Positions 10,513-19,603 of a DNA stretch of 64,000 bases are shown in pieces (the stretch's first letter is position 1; every line of letters starts with the position of its first letter). The position numbers and the translations under genes were made by a program. The DNA is from Myxococcales bacterium (lineage in GTDB: Bacteria > Myxococcota_A > Polyangia > Fen-1088). The DNA is taken from positions 1,676,057-1,740,056 of the forward strand of contig JAGTJU010000001.1 in NCBI GenBank assembly GCA_022184915.1. The letters run 5' to 3'. The notes under the pieces were generated by a model. It did not search any database and was not told the DNA's origin. It saw only the letters and a list, made by a program, of their open reading frames with translations.

Positions 10513-11430
10513 TTGAATTTCCAGCAGCGCATACATCTCATCACCGGGAAGGGCGGCGTGGGCCGGACGATCGTGTCCGTGGCGTTGGCGCGCGCGCTGG
10601 CGCGTGCGGGACGCCGGGTTTTGCTCACCGAGACGGGCGAGGCCGACGATGCGTTCTCCCCTCTGGGGGAATACTTCGCCGGGGTGCGGCTTTCGGACGA
10701 GCCCTGCGCGGTGGCGCCCGGTGTGGACGCATGCCAGTTGTGGGCAAACACGGGGCACGAGCTTTTTGCCCGCGCCGTGATTCCTGCGGGCCCCCTGGTG
10801 TCGGCGGCCATGCGTTCGAAGCCGCTTCGTCGCTTCATGCGCGCCGCGCCCTCGTTTTACGAGCTCGGCATTCTCTACCATTTCCTGCACCTGCTCGAGC
10901 GTGAGGACGCCGGACAGCCCCGCTACGATGCCGTGGTGGTGGACATGCCGGCCACCGGGCACACCCTGGCGCTCACCACGCTGCCCGAGGTGGCCCTGCG
11001 GGTGGTGCCGCGCGGACCCGTGGCCACGGCGATGCGCAAAGGCCAGGGCTTCATCTACGACGCGTCTCAGACGGCCGCGTGGGTGGTCACTCTGCCCGAA
11101 CCGCTGCCCGTCAGCGAAGCCATCGAACTGGTGGAAGGCCTGCGGCGTTCGCGGGTGCCTTTGGGCGGCGTGATCCTGAACCGTTTTTTGCGGGATCCCT
11201 TCAGCCAAGCCGAGAGAGAGGCTGCCTCCGCGTGGCTTGCCGCCGAGCGCCTGCGCGGGCGCTTCGCGTTCGAACGCATCCTCATGGCGGGAGAATCCGT
11301 GCGGCGCCTCGAAGACGCAACCCACCTGCCGTTGGTGCGGCTCACCGAGGTGCCTCCCGAGCAGGGCAACGCCTGCGAGGGCTTGGTGGCGCAGTTTTTG
11401 GCCCTGCGCCAGGGGGAGGGGCCGTCGTGA
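10513..11430 (+). CDS. ArsA-like ATPase with Lys-to-Arg P-loop (first of a pair)
   Basis: 305 residues from the TTG at 10513; in-frame GTG codons near 10468 are alternatives because no clear ribosome site exists. It is a deviant-Walker P-loop ATPase of the ArsA/Get3 group: the N-terminal ITGKGGVGRT loop, switch-type VVVDMPATGHTLAL near residue 145, and AWVVTLPEPLPVSEA. The invariant P-loop Lys is Arg here (GVGRT rather than GVGKT), while the upstream signature Lys of the deviant Walker motif is kept. It may therefore bind nucleotide differently from its partner. The stop overlaps the start of the second ArsA-like gene (GTGA), suggesting a heteromeric complex. No arsenic-resistance genes are nearby, so arsenite transport is unlikely. 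Confidence 0.8.
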   Translation: MNFQQRIHLITGKGGVGRTIVSVALARALARAGRRVLLTETGEADDAFSPLGEYFAGVRLSDEPCAVAPGVDACQLWANTGHELFARAVIPAGPLVSAAMRSKPLRRFMRAAPSFYELGILYHFLHLLEREDAGQPRYDAVVVDMPATGHTLALTTLPEVALRVVPRGPVATAMRKGQGFIYDASQTAAWVVTLPEPLPVSEAIELVEGLRRSRVPLGGVILNRFLRDPFSQAEREAASAWLAAERLRGRFAFERILMAGESVRRLEDATHLPLVRLTEVPPEQGNACEGLVAQFLALRQGEGPS

Positions 11431-12566
11431 ACGAGGGCCGCTCACCCCCCACCGTCGCGGACTTGTTCGCGAGCCGCCGGGTGATCGTGTGCTGCGGGGC
11501 GGGAGGCGTGGGCAAAACCACCGTCTCGGCGTCGTTGGCGCTCTCCGCCGCGCGGGAAGGCCTGCGGGTGCTCGCCATCACAGTGGATCCCAGCCGCCGC
11601 CTGGCCGAGGCGTTGGGGGTCTCGCAGCACCAGCAGAGCCCCACGATGCTCTCGGCGGAGCGGCTCGCGGCCGTGGGCGTCACGCCTCCGGGCACCCTCT
11701 CGGCCTGGATGCTGGATCCGCAGCTGGTCTGCGATCAGGTGGTGAGCGCCGTGACGAAGGATCCCGAGGCGCAGCAGCGCATGCGGCAAAACCGGCTTTA
11801 CCAGAACGTGAGCACGCTCGTGGCGGGCATGCACGAGTACACGGCGGTGGAAGCCCTGCACGGGTTCATTCGCGACGACCACTACGATCTGGTCGTGCTG
11901 GACACGCCGCCCTCTCGCAACGCGATCCGCTTTTTGGACACGCCCTCGCGCGCCAACGCGTTTTTGGATCCTCGCATCTTCAGCGTGTTTTTGCCCTCCG
12001 AATCGAACATCTTCCGGAGGGCCGGCACGGCGCTGGTGAACAAGATCTTGGACTTGGGGCTCGGCAAGGAGTCCCGGGTCGAGCTGCAGGAGTTTCTGTC
12101 GCTGTTTCAGGTGATCTTGCGGCACCTCAACCGCAACCAGGAAGAGATGCAGCGCTTCTTCGCCAGCCAACAGGTGGCGTTTTTGCTGGTCACGTCTCCG
12201 GCCCAGGCCGCCGTGGACGAGGCGGTTCACTTCGAGGCGCGGACGCGGGAGCTTGGTGTGCGGATCGGTGGGTACGTGCTCAACCAAAGCTTGGCGCCTG
12301 CCGCGTCTTTGCCGTATCCCACGCCCGAACGCCTGCCGCCGTTGCGGGGCCCAGTGGAGGAAAGCGCGCTCGCGAAGCTGCGGGCGCTTGCCTCCGTGGA
12401 AGCCCACGGTGTGGACCGCGACGCGGCGTTGGCCGCCAGCTTGCGAGATCGGCTCGCCGGCCGGGCCCCCCTGTGGGTGCTGCCGCGCTTTACCCGGGAA
12501 AACAGCGCCTTCGAGGCGCTCTTGTCCCTGGCGGACCTGCTCATGGGCCGCACGTTCCGCATGTGA
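11427..12566 (+). CDS. ArsA-like ATPase (second of a pair)
   Basis: 379 residues from a GTG overlapping the upstream gene. The canonical deviant Walker A CGAGGVGKTTVSASLAL is near residue 25, followed by ITVDPSRRLAEAL (ArsA/Get3 DP-x-x motif) and LVVLDTPPSRNAIRFLD. Family members use ATP hydrolysis to bind and release membrane-protein clients or anions. This copy keeps both P-loop lysines, in contrast to its upstream partner. Such tandem ArsA-like genes occur in myxobacteria and actinobacteria without arsenic genes; their role is poorly known. A GC palindrome after the stop could end the transcript. Confidence 0.85.
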   Translation: MNEGRSPPTVADLFASRRVIVCCGAGGVGKTTVSASLALSAAREGLRVLAITVDPSRRLAEALGVSQHQQSPTMLSAERLAAVGVTPPGTLSAWMLDPQLVCDQVVSAVTKDPEAQQRMRQNRLYQNVSTLVAGMHEYTAVEALHGFIRDDHYDLVVLDTPPSRNAIRFLDTPSRANAFLDPRIFSVFLPSESNIFRRAGTALVNKILDLGLGKESRVELQEFLSLFQVILRHLNRNQEEMQRFFASQQVAFLLVTSPAQAAVDEAVHFEARTRELGVRIGGYVLNQSLAPAASLPYPTPERLPPLRGPVEESALAKLRALASVEAHGVDRDAALAASLRDRLAGRAPLWVLPRFTRENSAFEALLSLADLLMGRTFRM

Positions 12567-12640
12567 GCGGGCGACCGGGCCCCCGGGCCCCGGGGGCGCC
12601 ACCCGGGACGCCGTTCATGTTGTAGGGTCCCCCTCGCGAC

Positions 12641-15600
12641 ATGCGAGCGATCCTGTTTCGATTGGCCCCGCGGGCTTCCGGCGTGGCTTTCCTGCTCTTC
12701 GTGACCCTCTCGTGCCAGTCGAGCGGCGTCATCAAACGCAGCGACGGCTCTGCCACGCTGGCGGTGCGCGACCTGCGCTTGAACGGAATGTCCGAGCCCC
12801 TGGGGCTCGCGGGCCCGCCGCGCGTGTCGTGGCGGCTGGAGTCCACTTTGCCGGGCACGATGCAGACCGCCTACCAGGTCGTAGCGGCCACCACGCCCGA
12901 GGGGCTTTACAGCGGCGAGGGGCGCCTGTGGGACAGTGGCAAGGTCAAGGGCTCCCAGGCGGCGGGTGTGCCCTGGGCGGGGGCCCCGCTGTCGTCGCGC
13001 CAACGGGGCTTCGCGGCGGTGCGCGTGTGGGACCAACGCGGCAACGTCTCGCCCTTGTCCGCACCGGCCCCCTTCGAGCTCGGCCTGCTCGCGCCCGGCG
13101 ATTGGACGGCAAAGTGGATTGGCGCCTCCCGGCAAGGCGCAGCGGCGGATCCCGCGGCGCCCCTGCGGGCGGCGTCCTGGGTGTGGGCGGCGGGCGAAGA
13201 CGCGCGGAACGCGGCCCCGGTGGGGCACCGCTACTTCCGCAACGAGTTCACGCTGCCGGCCGGGGGCCACATTCAGCACGCGGTGTTGTGGGTGGGGGCG
13301 AACGACAGCGCCGAGGTCTTCGTGAACGGGAAAAAGGTGACCAGCGGGTCCCTGAGCCGCCTCGCCACGCCCGTGGACGTGGCCGCCCAGCTGCGCCCCG
13401 GGCGCAACGTGGTTGCGGCCGACGTGCACAACACGGGAGGGCCCGCGGGTCTCTTGCTGGCGCTCGAGCTCACCACGGCTGAAGGCGGCACGTTCGCGAT
13501 TCACACGGGGGACGTGGGGTGGCAAGCCGCCGCGCGGCCCGGGGCCGACTGGCAGCAGGTCGGCGAGCCGAGCGGCTTCGGGGACGCCGAAGTGATCGCC
13601 AAGTTCGGCGCCCCTCCCTTCGCGGGCCGCCCTCAGCTGCCCGCGTGGGCAGCGCCCGCGCCCTACCTTTACAGTACGTTTTCGGCACCGGCCCACATCA
13701 CGCGGGCGCGCGCCTACGTCGCGGGGCTCGGCTACTACGAGCTTTACCTCAACGGCCGCCGGGTGGGCGATCACGTGCTCGAGCCGCCGTTCAGCGACTA
13801 CGACAAAACCGTCGAGTACACCGTCTTCGACGTCACGCGCTTGCTCGAGCCCCGAAACAACGGTGTGGGCATCATCCTGGGCAACGGGTACTACAACCAA
13901 CACGCGGCGGACGTGTGGAACTACGAGAAGGCGCCGTGGCGAGACGAGCCCAAGGTGCGCGTACAGATCGAGGCGCTCACCGAGACGGGCGAGCGCTTCG
14001 TGGTGGCAAGCGATGGCACCTGGAAAGCCGCCGACGGGCCGATTCGCTTCGATGGTCTTCGCAACGGTGAGCACTACGATGCCCGTCTCGAGAGGCCCGG
14101 CTTCGCCACAGCCGGGTTCGAGGCGCCAGGGGCTCGCCCCGTGCGCGAAGTCGGGCCGCCCCGGGGGCGCCTGGTGCCGCGCGAAGCTCCCCCGATCCGG
14201 GTGACCGAGACGCTGGAGGCGCGCAGCGTGCAGCAGGTGGCCGCGGGGGTGCACCTTTTCGATCTCGGGCAGAACATCGCGGGGTGGGCGCGTCTGCGCG
14301 TCCAGGGGCCCACCGGCACGAAGCTCACCTTGCGCTTCGGCGAGAAGCTCGGGCCTGACGGCCGCCTGGATCGCAAGGCGCTCGAGGGCCTCCTGCGCCA
14401 AGGCGTCTTCGAGGAAGACCAGTACATCTTGCGCGGTGGCCCCGAGGAGGTCTGGGAGCCGCGCTTCACGTACCACGGCTTCCGCTACGTGGAAGTGGAG
14501 GGGTTCCCGGGCACACCCCCGGCAAGCGCGATCGAGGGCCGCGTGGTGCATACGGACTTCGCGAGCGTGGGCCACTTCGAGACCTCGGACGCGCTCGTCA
14601 ACCGCATCCACGCGGCCACGTGTTGGTCGTACCGAAGCAACTACGTGGGCATTCCCACCGACTGCCCGCACCGGGAAAAAAACGGCTGGACGGGCGACGC
14701 TCACTTGGCCATCGACGCGGGCTTGTTCAACTTCGACAACGCGGCTGCCTACCTCAAGTGGATCCGCGACCTCACGGAGGCGCAGAGCCCCAAGGGCACT
14801 TTGCCGGGCATCGTGCCGTCGCCGGGCTGGGGCTACGAAGACAAGTGGAGCGGACCCGCCTGGGACGCCGCTTTGTTCGTGGTGCCGTGGAGCGTCTACA
14901 AGTTCACGGGGGATCGCACGGCCCTCATGCTGGCGTTCGGCGCGCAGCAAAAGTACTTGGCCTCCCTCGAAGCGCGGGCGCCCGAGGGCCTGGTCGATTT
15001 TGGCCTGGGGGATTGGTCGCACTGGAAGACCCAAACGCCCGTGGCGGTCACGTCCACCGCGGCCTACCACCTGATGGCTACCCTGGCCGCGAAGACCGCG
15101 GGCGCGCTCGGCCAGCCTGACCTCGCGAAGCGCTATACGGCGCTGGCCGACAAGATCTCACAAGCGTTTCAGCGCGCCTTCGTGAACGCCCGCACCGGAC
15201 AGGTGGCCGACGATCAGCAAACGGCGCTGGCCTTGGCACTCCTTCAGGGGCTCGTGCCTGAAACGCTGCGGCCGGCGGTGGTGCAGCGGCTCGTTGCCAG
15301 CGTCGAAAAGACGGACTTTCATCCGGATACGGGCGTGCTGGGCGCAGGGGCGCTCTTGCGGGCGCTGTCGAAGGCGGGGCATGCCGATGTGGCCTTCAAA
15401 GTGGCGAACCGGCGGACGGCGCCCGGATGGGGCCACTGGATCGACCAGGGGGCAACCACGTTGTGGGAGACCTGGAGCGGGGAAAGCTCGCGCAACCACG
15501 TCTTCTTCGGCGACATCGACGCCTGGTACTACGAAGTGCTGGCCGGCATACAGCCCGACGACAGTGCGCCTGGCTTTGCGCACGTCACGTTGGCGCCCGA

Positions 15601-15880
15601 GGTGGTGCCGGAGCTCGACAGAGTCGAGGCCAGCGTGGACACCGTGCGCGGCAAGGTGCTCTCCCGGTGGGAGCGCGAGGGCGACAGCGTGCGTTTCGCC
15701 TTCGAAGTGCCGACCACCGTCAGGGCAACCCTTCGCGTGCCCGCCGCCCCCGGCGCCAGGGTGACGCTCAATGGGCGTGCCATCGACGACGTCCCCGGCC
15801 TGGGCGCCCGCAAGCTTCCCGAGGGCGGCTATAGCTTCGAGGCGGGGCCTGGACGCTATGCGGTGGTCGCAGGCCGGTGA
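12641..15880 (+). CDS. Alpha-L-rhamnosidase, GH78 family, exported
   Basis: 1079 residues. An N-terminal hydrophobic signal ends near LSCQ, giving a possible lipoprotein. Beta-sandwich domains occupy the first half, including a carbohydrate-binding jelly roll near residues 170-290 with GHRYFRNEFTLP. The (alpha/alpha)6 catalytic domain carries the hallmark DCPHREKNGWTGDA near residue 675, whose acidic residues bind rhamnose and supply the general acid region. It also carries TTLWETWSGE near residue 940, which includes the second catalytic Glu. GH78 enzymes cleave terminal alpha-L-rhamnose from glycosides and polysaccharides. It stands alone, without other sugar genes. Confidence 0.9.
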   Translation: MRAILFRLAPRASGVAFLLFVTLSCQSSGVIKRSDGSATLAVRDLRLNGMSEPLGLAGPPRVSWRLESTLPGTMQTAYQVVAATTPEGLYSGEGRLWDSGKVKGSQAAGVPWAGAPLSSRQRGFAAVRVWDQRGNVSPLSAPAPFELGLLAPGDWTAKWIGASRQGAAADPAAPLRAASWVWAAGEDARNAAPVGHRYFRNEFTLPAGGHIQHAVLWVGANDSAEVFVNGKKVTSGSLSRLATPVDVAAQLRPGRNVVAADVHNTGGPAGLLLALELTTAEGGTFAIHTGDVGWQAAARPGADWQQVGEPSGFGDAEVIAKFGAPPFAGRPQLPAWAAPAPYLYSTFSAPAHITRARAYVAGLGYYELYLNGRRVGDHVLEPPFSDYDKTVEYTVFDVTRLLEPRNNGVGIILGNGYYNQHAADVWNYEKAPWRDEPKVRVQIEALTETGERFVVASDGTWKAADGPIRFDGLRNGEHYDARLERPGFATAGFEAPGARPVREVGPPRGRLVPREAPPIRVTETLEARSVQQVAAGVHLFDLGQNIAGWARLRVQGPTGTKLTLRFGEKLGPDGRLDRKALEGLLRQGVFEEDQYILRGGPEEVWEPRFTYHGFRYVEVEGFPGTPPASAIEGRVVHTDFASVGHFETSDALVNRIHAATCWSYRSNYVGIPTDCPHREKNGWTGDAHLAIDAGLFNFDNAAAYLKWIRDLTEAQSPKGTLPGIVPSPGWGYEDKWSGPAWDAALFVVPWSVYKFTGDRTALMLAFGAQQKYLASLEARAPEGLVDFGLGDWSHWKTQTPVAVTSTAAYHLMATLAAKTAGALGQPDLAKRYTALADKISQAFQRAFVNARTGQVADDQQTALALALLQGLVPETLRPAVVQRLVASVEKTDFHPDTGVLGAGALLRALSKAGHADVAFKVANRRTAPGWGHWIDQGATTLWETWSGESSRNHVFFGDIDAWYYEVLAGIQPDDSAPGFAHVTLAPEVVPELDRVEASVDTVRGKVLSRWEREGDSVRFAFEVPTTVRATLRVPAAPGARVTLNGRAIDDVPGLGARKLPEGGYSFEAGPGRYAVVAGR

Positions 15881-15945
15881 GTGCAGCCGGGGCGATGTGC
15901 GGGGTCGCCCGTCCGCGCGCAGAGCGGTGGGCTTACGGGGGCGCT

Positions 15946-17634
15946 TTAGTTTCCCTGCGTTTCCGGAAACGACGGCCCGATGTCCGCGGCAGGGCTTCCA
16001 GCCTGCAAGGGATACCAATACACCCCATTCGTTTCCGTGAGCGGGCCCAGGCGCGGGTCGGCGAAGGTGCTGTTGGCGAGGGCGCCCTGGGGGTTGTTGA
16101 CCACCGGGAAAAACAGATTGCCGCCTGCGTTGGTGGCGGCAGCGCCCACGAAGGGGCCTCCCTTGTTCTCGGTGAAGATTGTTTTGGCGAAACTCACGGC
16201 AAGGGTCGGCTGCATCCAGAAGCCCCCGCCGGACTCGCCCGCCTGGTTGTAGGCGAAGAGGCTGCGCTCGATGGTCACGGGGCCCCCGCCGTCCTTACGG
16301 AACCCACCCCCGGAGCGCGAGGTGCACACGTTGTCTCCGAACACGCTGTTGGTGATCCGGACGTCACCTGCCCCGGGAAAGTAAATGGCGCCCGCGTCCA
16401 CGAGCGATCGATTGCGCACGAACACTGACGACTCGATGTCGATCTTGGCGCCGATCAAATAGGCCGCGCCCCCTTTGTTGTTGGTCGTCCAATTGTCGAC
16501 GAACACCGAGCGTTTCACGATGACGTGATCCCCCTGTTTGGCGTAACCGTAAAGCTGGATCGCCCCTCCAAAGGCCGCGCCGTGGTTGCCCTGCAAGAGC
16601 ACCCCTTCGAGCTGCAAGGGCGAGCCGCCGTCGCTCAAAATGGCGCCGTGCCCTGCGGTCCCACCGTTGTCCAGGAACACGCTGTGAATGACGGTCAACG
16701 GTTGGCCGATGCTATAGAGGGCTCCGGCCTCGGGGCTGTCGTTTTCCACGAAGACCACCCGCTCGATGCGTAGGCTGCCCTCGGCGCGGGACGAGATCGC
16801 GCCGCCGGCTTTGCCAAGGTCGTCTCCTTGCGCGTTGAGCCCGCGGTTCTTGCGAAACACGCTGTCTCTCACGATCGCGTTCATTCTACGGCGAATGTAA
16901 AGGCCTCCCGTTGCGGCCCCATGGTTGTTCTCGAAGGTGCAGCCAATGACCTCCACGCTTCCCCGTTCGGCGCCGTCCGCCTGATCCACATACAGACCGC
17001 CGCCCACGTCGGTGGTGCGGACGTTTTTGATGGTCAAACCAATGAAGCGCGTGTGCACGTCGCGACCCACGCGCAGGCCACCCTTCGTTTCGCCGGCGTC
17101 GATGGTGAAACCCGGGGCTTGGCTTGCGTCGAGGGTGACGGACTTGCCGACGACCAGCGGGGCGTTCGTGCGGAGCACGGCCCCCGCAAGTGAGGGGGCA
17201 ATGCGAATCACCGTGCCGTGACCCGCGGAAGCGAGAGCGTCAGCCAGCGTCACGGCCCCCGCGGCGCCCGCGCTGAGGGCGTTGACCACCACATCGGCAG
17301 CCGGCGCGGTCCATTCGTACTTCGTGGTGGGATTGTAGGTTTTGGGAGGCGTCATCCGCCCCGCAAGTTCCCCTGCGCCGTCTACGCCTCCCGACGCAGG
17401 GGAGCCTCCGGACGCTGGGACGCCTCCAGAGGCTGTGGCCCCTTCAGAAGACGCTGTGGAGCCTCCGGATGCCATGCTCCCTCCGGCCGCTCTGCCCCCG
17501 GCCGCAGCGCCACCAGACAGGCTTGCGGCGCCTCCTCCGCCCGTGCCTGCTTCGTCCTCCTGCTGGTCGCTGCTGCCACAAGCGGTCAGCACCACGAGAA
17601 CGGACGCAACGAAGCAAAACGATAGGTACTTCAC
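15946..17634 (-). CDS. Lipoprotein with right-handed parallel beta-helix repeats
   Basis: About 562 residues from a GTG at 17634. This start places the signal peptide (KYLSFCFVASVLVVLTAC) at the very N-terminus; an ATG at 17682 would add 16 residues. After the lipobox comes a Ser/Ala/Gly-rich spacer with repeated ASGG units. A long run of beta-helix coils follows, with recurring patterns such as GGLYVDQADG, GGAIQLYG, GGAAYLIGAKIDIESSVFV and AIYFPGAGDVRITNSVF. Such folds are typical of pectate-lyase-like or adhesin-type surface proteins. No catalytic triad is recognisable, so a structural or binding role is as likely as an enzymatic one. Confidence 0.75.
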   Translation of the reverse strand: MKYLSFCFVASVLVVLTACGSSDQQEDEAGTGGGGAASLSGGAAAGGRAAGGSMASGGSTASSEGATASGGVPASGGSPASGGVDGAGELAGRMTPPKTYNPTTKYEWTAPAADVVVNALSAGAAGAVTLADALASAGHGTVIRIAPSLAGAVLRTNAPLVVGKSVTLDASQAPGFTIDAGETKGGLRVGRDVHTRFIGLTIKNVRTTDVGGGLYVDQADGAERGSVEVIGCTFENNHGAATGGLYIRRRMNAIVRDSVFRKNRGLNAQGDDLGKAGGAISSRAEGSLRIERVVFVENDSPEAGALYSIGQPLTVIHSVFLDNGGTAGHGAILSDGGSPLQLEGVLLQGNHGAAFGGAIQLYGYAKQGDHVIVKRSVFVDNWTTNNKGGAAYLIGAKIDIESSVFVRNRSLVDAGAIYFPGAGDVRITNSVFGDNVCTSRSGGGFRKDGGGPVTIERSLFAYNQAGESGGGFWMQPTLAVSFAKTIFTENKGGPFVGAAATNAGGNLFFPVVNNPQGALANSTFADPRLGPLTETNGVYWYPLQAGSPAADIGPSFPETQGN

Positions 17635-17752
17635 GGTGAGGTCTCGTGCGCGCGGCTTCGGACGGCCCGGAAGGCCTGCCATCCAAAGGCGACCTCAAAG
17701 CTTAACACGAACAGGCAGCATGCTTCAAACGACAGCGCGTGGGGTACCGCCT

Positions 17753-18130
17753 TCACCACCCGCCGCGCTGCTTGAGTTCGCTCGCCAAGCGCATGGCAAG
17801 CCCGGCCAAGGTCAGGGTGGGGTTCGCCGCCGGCGAGGTGGGAAACACCGACAAGTCGCATACGTAGATGTTGTCGTAGGCGTTCACCTTCAACTGAGGG
17901 TCAACGACGGCTTCGCCAGGCAGACCCATGCGCAGCGTGCCCACCTCGTGGGCCACGCCGCCCAAACCGCCTGGCTTCAAGCTCACGTCTTGCCCCGGAA
18001 GGGCTTGCCCCTCCAACGCCGCAATCACGGCGTCTTTGATCGCGTTGGCGTCGGCGATGAAGGGCGCGGCCCTGCACTTCGCTACCCCCTCCTCAACGCG
18101 CCGCATGAAGGACATTTCTACTTTGCACAA
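17753..18130 (-). pseudogene. C-terminal remnant of a GMC oxidoreductase
   Basis: The frame encodes only the last ~110 residues of a glucose-methanol-choline family flavoenzyme. Visible are HEVGTLRMG (the catalytic His block of GMC_oxred_C), VVDPQLKVNAYDNIYVCDLS, VFPTSPAANPTLT and the terminal helix AMRLASELKQRGG. Family members are about 500-600 residues with an N-terminal FAD-binding GxGxxG domain, and none of that is present upstream. The truncation point lies next to a 15-bp direct repeat at 18112-18151. I therefore read it as the tail of a deleted gene, not a functional protein. Confidence 0.8.
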
Positions 18131-18151
18131 AAGCGTACATTTCTACTTTGC
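18112..18151. repeat. 15-bp direct repeat pair next to truncated GMC gene
   Basis: The sequence ACATTTCTACTTTGC occurs at 18112-18126 and again at 18137-18151, 25 bases apart. It lies exactly at the 5' break of the GMC remnant and before the lipoprotein/amidase pair. It is AT-rich against a GC-rich background. It could be a deletion scar, a binding site or part of a lost mobile element. Confidence 0.6.
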
Positions 18152-18206
18152 GTTGACATCCTTATGACGCGAGTGGACTTGGTGCTTGAGCTTCCTGTAC
18201 GCTGCG

Positions 18207-18767
18207 ATGAGAATGAAGACGAGTTGCAAAGCCCTCTTGTGCTTGGCTCTGCTGCAGACGGGAGCTGGCTGCAGTCGGGCCGCTGTTTCTCAGGCGCCTC
18301 CAGGTTCTGATGTTTCGCCCCCTGCTAAGTCCCCCTCTCCGAAGATCGCCCCTGGAGCGTCCGGTCAAGATGCGACAGCTCAACGAGAGGAAACTCCCCC
18401 CGAGCTCAAAGACGTTCCGCAGCAAGTGCTGATAGGAACCGATGTGGAGCCGTTGCAGCCGCATCTGGCGCATGGGCAGCCTGTGCAGCCGGGGAAGTAC
18501 GCAGCCGAGATTGGTGGCGCAGTCTTGCGGGGGGAGATCACTGCGGGCACAGCCCCCGGCTTCAAGCGGCAGTTCAAAGAGCCGGGCCTCAAGAGTTCGA
18601 CCGCCACATACGAGACACTGAGGGTCTCGGAGAATGCCCTTACGGGGGAGAAGATCACCATCATCGGCTTGCCGGACGCTATCTTGGTGTTTGAACGCGA
18701 CAGTGGCGTCTCAGGAATTCCTAAAAGCCTCTGGATCCGTTACGAGCGTCAGGAGGAACGGCCATGA
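18207..18767 (+). CDS. Small lipoprotein of unknown function
   Basis: 186 residues from the ATG at 18207; ATGs at 18186 and 18213 are alternatives, and no clear ribosome site exists. The signal peptide ends in a TGAGC lipobox. A Ser/Pro-rich linker leads to a compact C-terminal region (GGAVLRGEITAGTAPGFKRQ, then a LKSSTATYETLRVSE segment and KSLWIRYER) that I do not recognise. The stop overlaps the ATG of the amidase gene by 4 bases, so the two are coupled. A periplasmic lipoprotein coupled to a peptidoglycan amidase could be its inhibitor or anchor. Base composition is somewhat less GC-rich than the neighbours. Confidence 0.6.
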   Translation: MRMKTSCKALLCLALLQTGAGCSRAAVSQAPPGSDVSPPAKSPSPKIAPGASGQDATAQREETPPELKDVPQQVLIGTDVEPLQPHLAHGQPVQPGKYAAEIGGAVLRGEITAGTAPGFKRQFKEPGLKSSTATYETLRVSENALTGEKITIIGLPDAILVFERDSGVSGIPKSLWIRYERQEERP

Positions 18768-19603
18768 GCTTCAAGCTCCTTGCGGAAGGGGCAACCGGCC
18801 AGCGCGTCAGGAAGCTCCAGGAGATGTTGAACGCGGCGGTGAAGCTCAAACCGCAAATGACGGTAACAGGGAAGTTCGACGCAGCGACAAGAGAGGCCGT
18901 GTGTGACTTCCAGAGAACGGTGTTTCTGAAGGTCGACGGAGTCGTTGGCCGCGCTACCTGGAGGAAGCTGCTCGAGAACCCGGCGAGTCGAATGATCTTC
19001 ACCTACCGCGCGGGTCCGCAAGAGCCACTCGCCGACGTGGCCGCGACCTACATCGGCGCCACAGAGTCGCCGATTAACCGGATGGGCAACGATGATCGGA
19101 TGCGCGAGATTTTCGAGGCCGATGCGCTGAAGGGTGAAGACGGCGCTACCGACGGCTATGCATGGTGTGCGGCTTTCGTTTCCTTGTGCGTGCAGAAACT
19201 GATAGCCACGAGCCTCATCTTCCGGCAGGTGAAGGCCCCCCGGGTGGCCAGCGTGACCATGTTTCGCACGAGGTGGGCACCCGCGCAGTCGTGCTTGATC
19301 TTCGAGCCTGGTGATCCGAAGTTCTCGCCACACAAAGGCGACATCGTCGTCTTTACTTTCTCGCACATCGGCATCGTGGAAAGCGTCACGAGCGCGCAGC
19401 AAATCGAGACCATCGAAGGGAATACGAATGAGCAAGGCAGCCGCGAAGGGACGACCTGCCGACGCAAGTCACGGTCGACCACCCTCGTCCACTGCTTCAT
19501 CCGCCTTCCAGTTCCCGAGGCTTATGATGATGACCGCAAGATGTGCATGGTGCCCGAAAGGCCTTCCGAGACGGAGAGGTACTTCGGCATCCGCGGCCCA
19601 TGA
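18764..19603 (+). CDS. Peptidoglycan-binding plus Cys/His amidase (CHAP/NlpC-like) protein
   Basis: 279 residues. Residues about 8-65 form a PG_binding_1 domain (GQRVRKLQEMLNAAVK, TVTGKFDAATREAV, KVDGVVGRATW). Residues about 90-240 resemble a papain-like amidase of the CHAP/TIGR02594 type. The catalytic Cys sits in YAWCAAFVSLCVQ near residue 130, followed by PHKGDIVVFTF, the His in SHIGIVESV, and IEGNTN. It is expected to cut peptide bonds in peptidoglycan. There is no Sec signal peptide, so export would need a dedicated route (type VI secretion, holin or lysis) or the upstream lipoprotein partner. A phage or toxin origin is possible. Confidence 0.75.
   Translation: MSFKLLAEGATGQRVRKLQEMLNAAVKLKPQMTVTGKFDAATREAVCDFQRTVFLKVDGVVGRATWRKLLENPASRMIFTYRAGPQEPLADVAATYIGATESPINRMGNDDRMREIFEADALKGEDGATDGYAWCAAFVSLCVQKLIATSLIFRQVKAPRVASVTMFRTRWAPAQSCLIFEPGDPKFSPHKGDIVVFTFSHIGIVESVTSAQQIETIEGNTNEQGSREGTTCRRKSRSTTLVHCFIRLPVPEAYDDDRKMCMVPERPSETERYFGIRGP

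Noticed and set aside
10252-11430. Upstream start for the first ArsA-like gene inside oleD
   Set aside because: The first ~85 residues are an oleD shadow; ArsA homology begins only after the TTG at 10513.
11079-12625. Long alternative plus-strand frames over the ArsA-like genes
   Set aside because: Only the frames with P-loop and ArsA motifs are credible; the extended starts lie inside the neighbouring gene.
12227-15070. 947-codon minus-strand frame opposite the GH78 gene
   Set aside because: Composition is shadow-like, with no recognisable domain, while the plus strand encodes a full GH78 enzyme.
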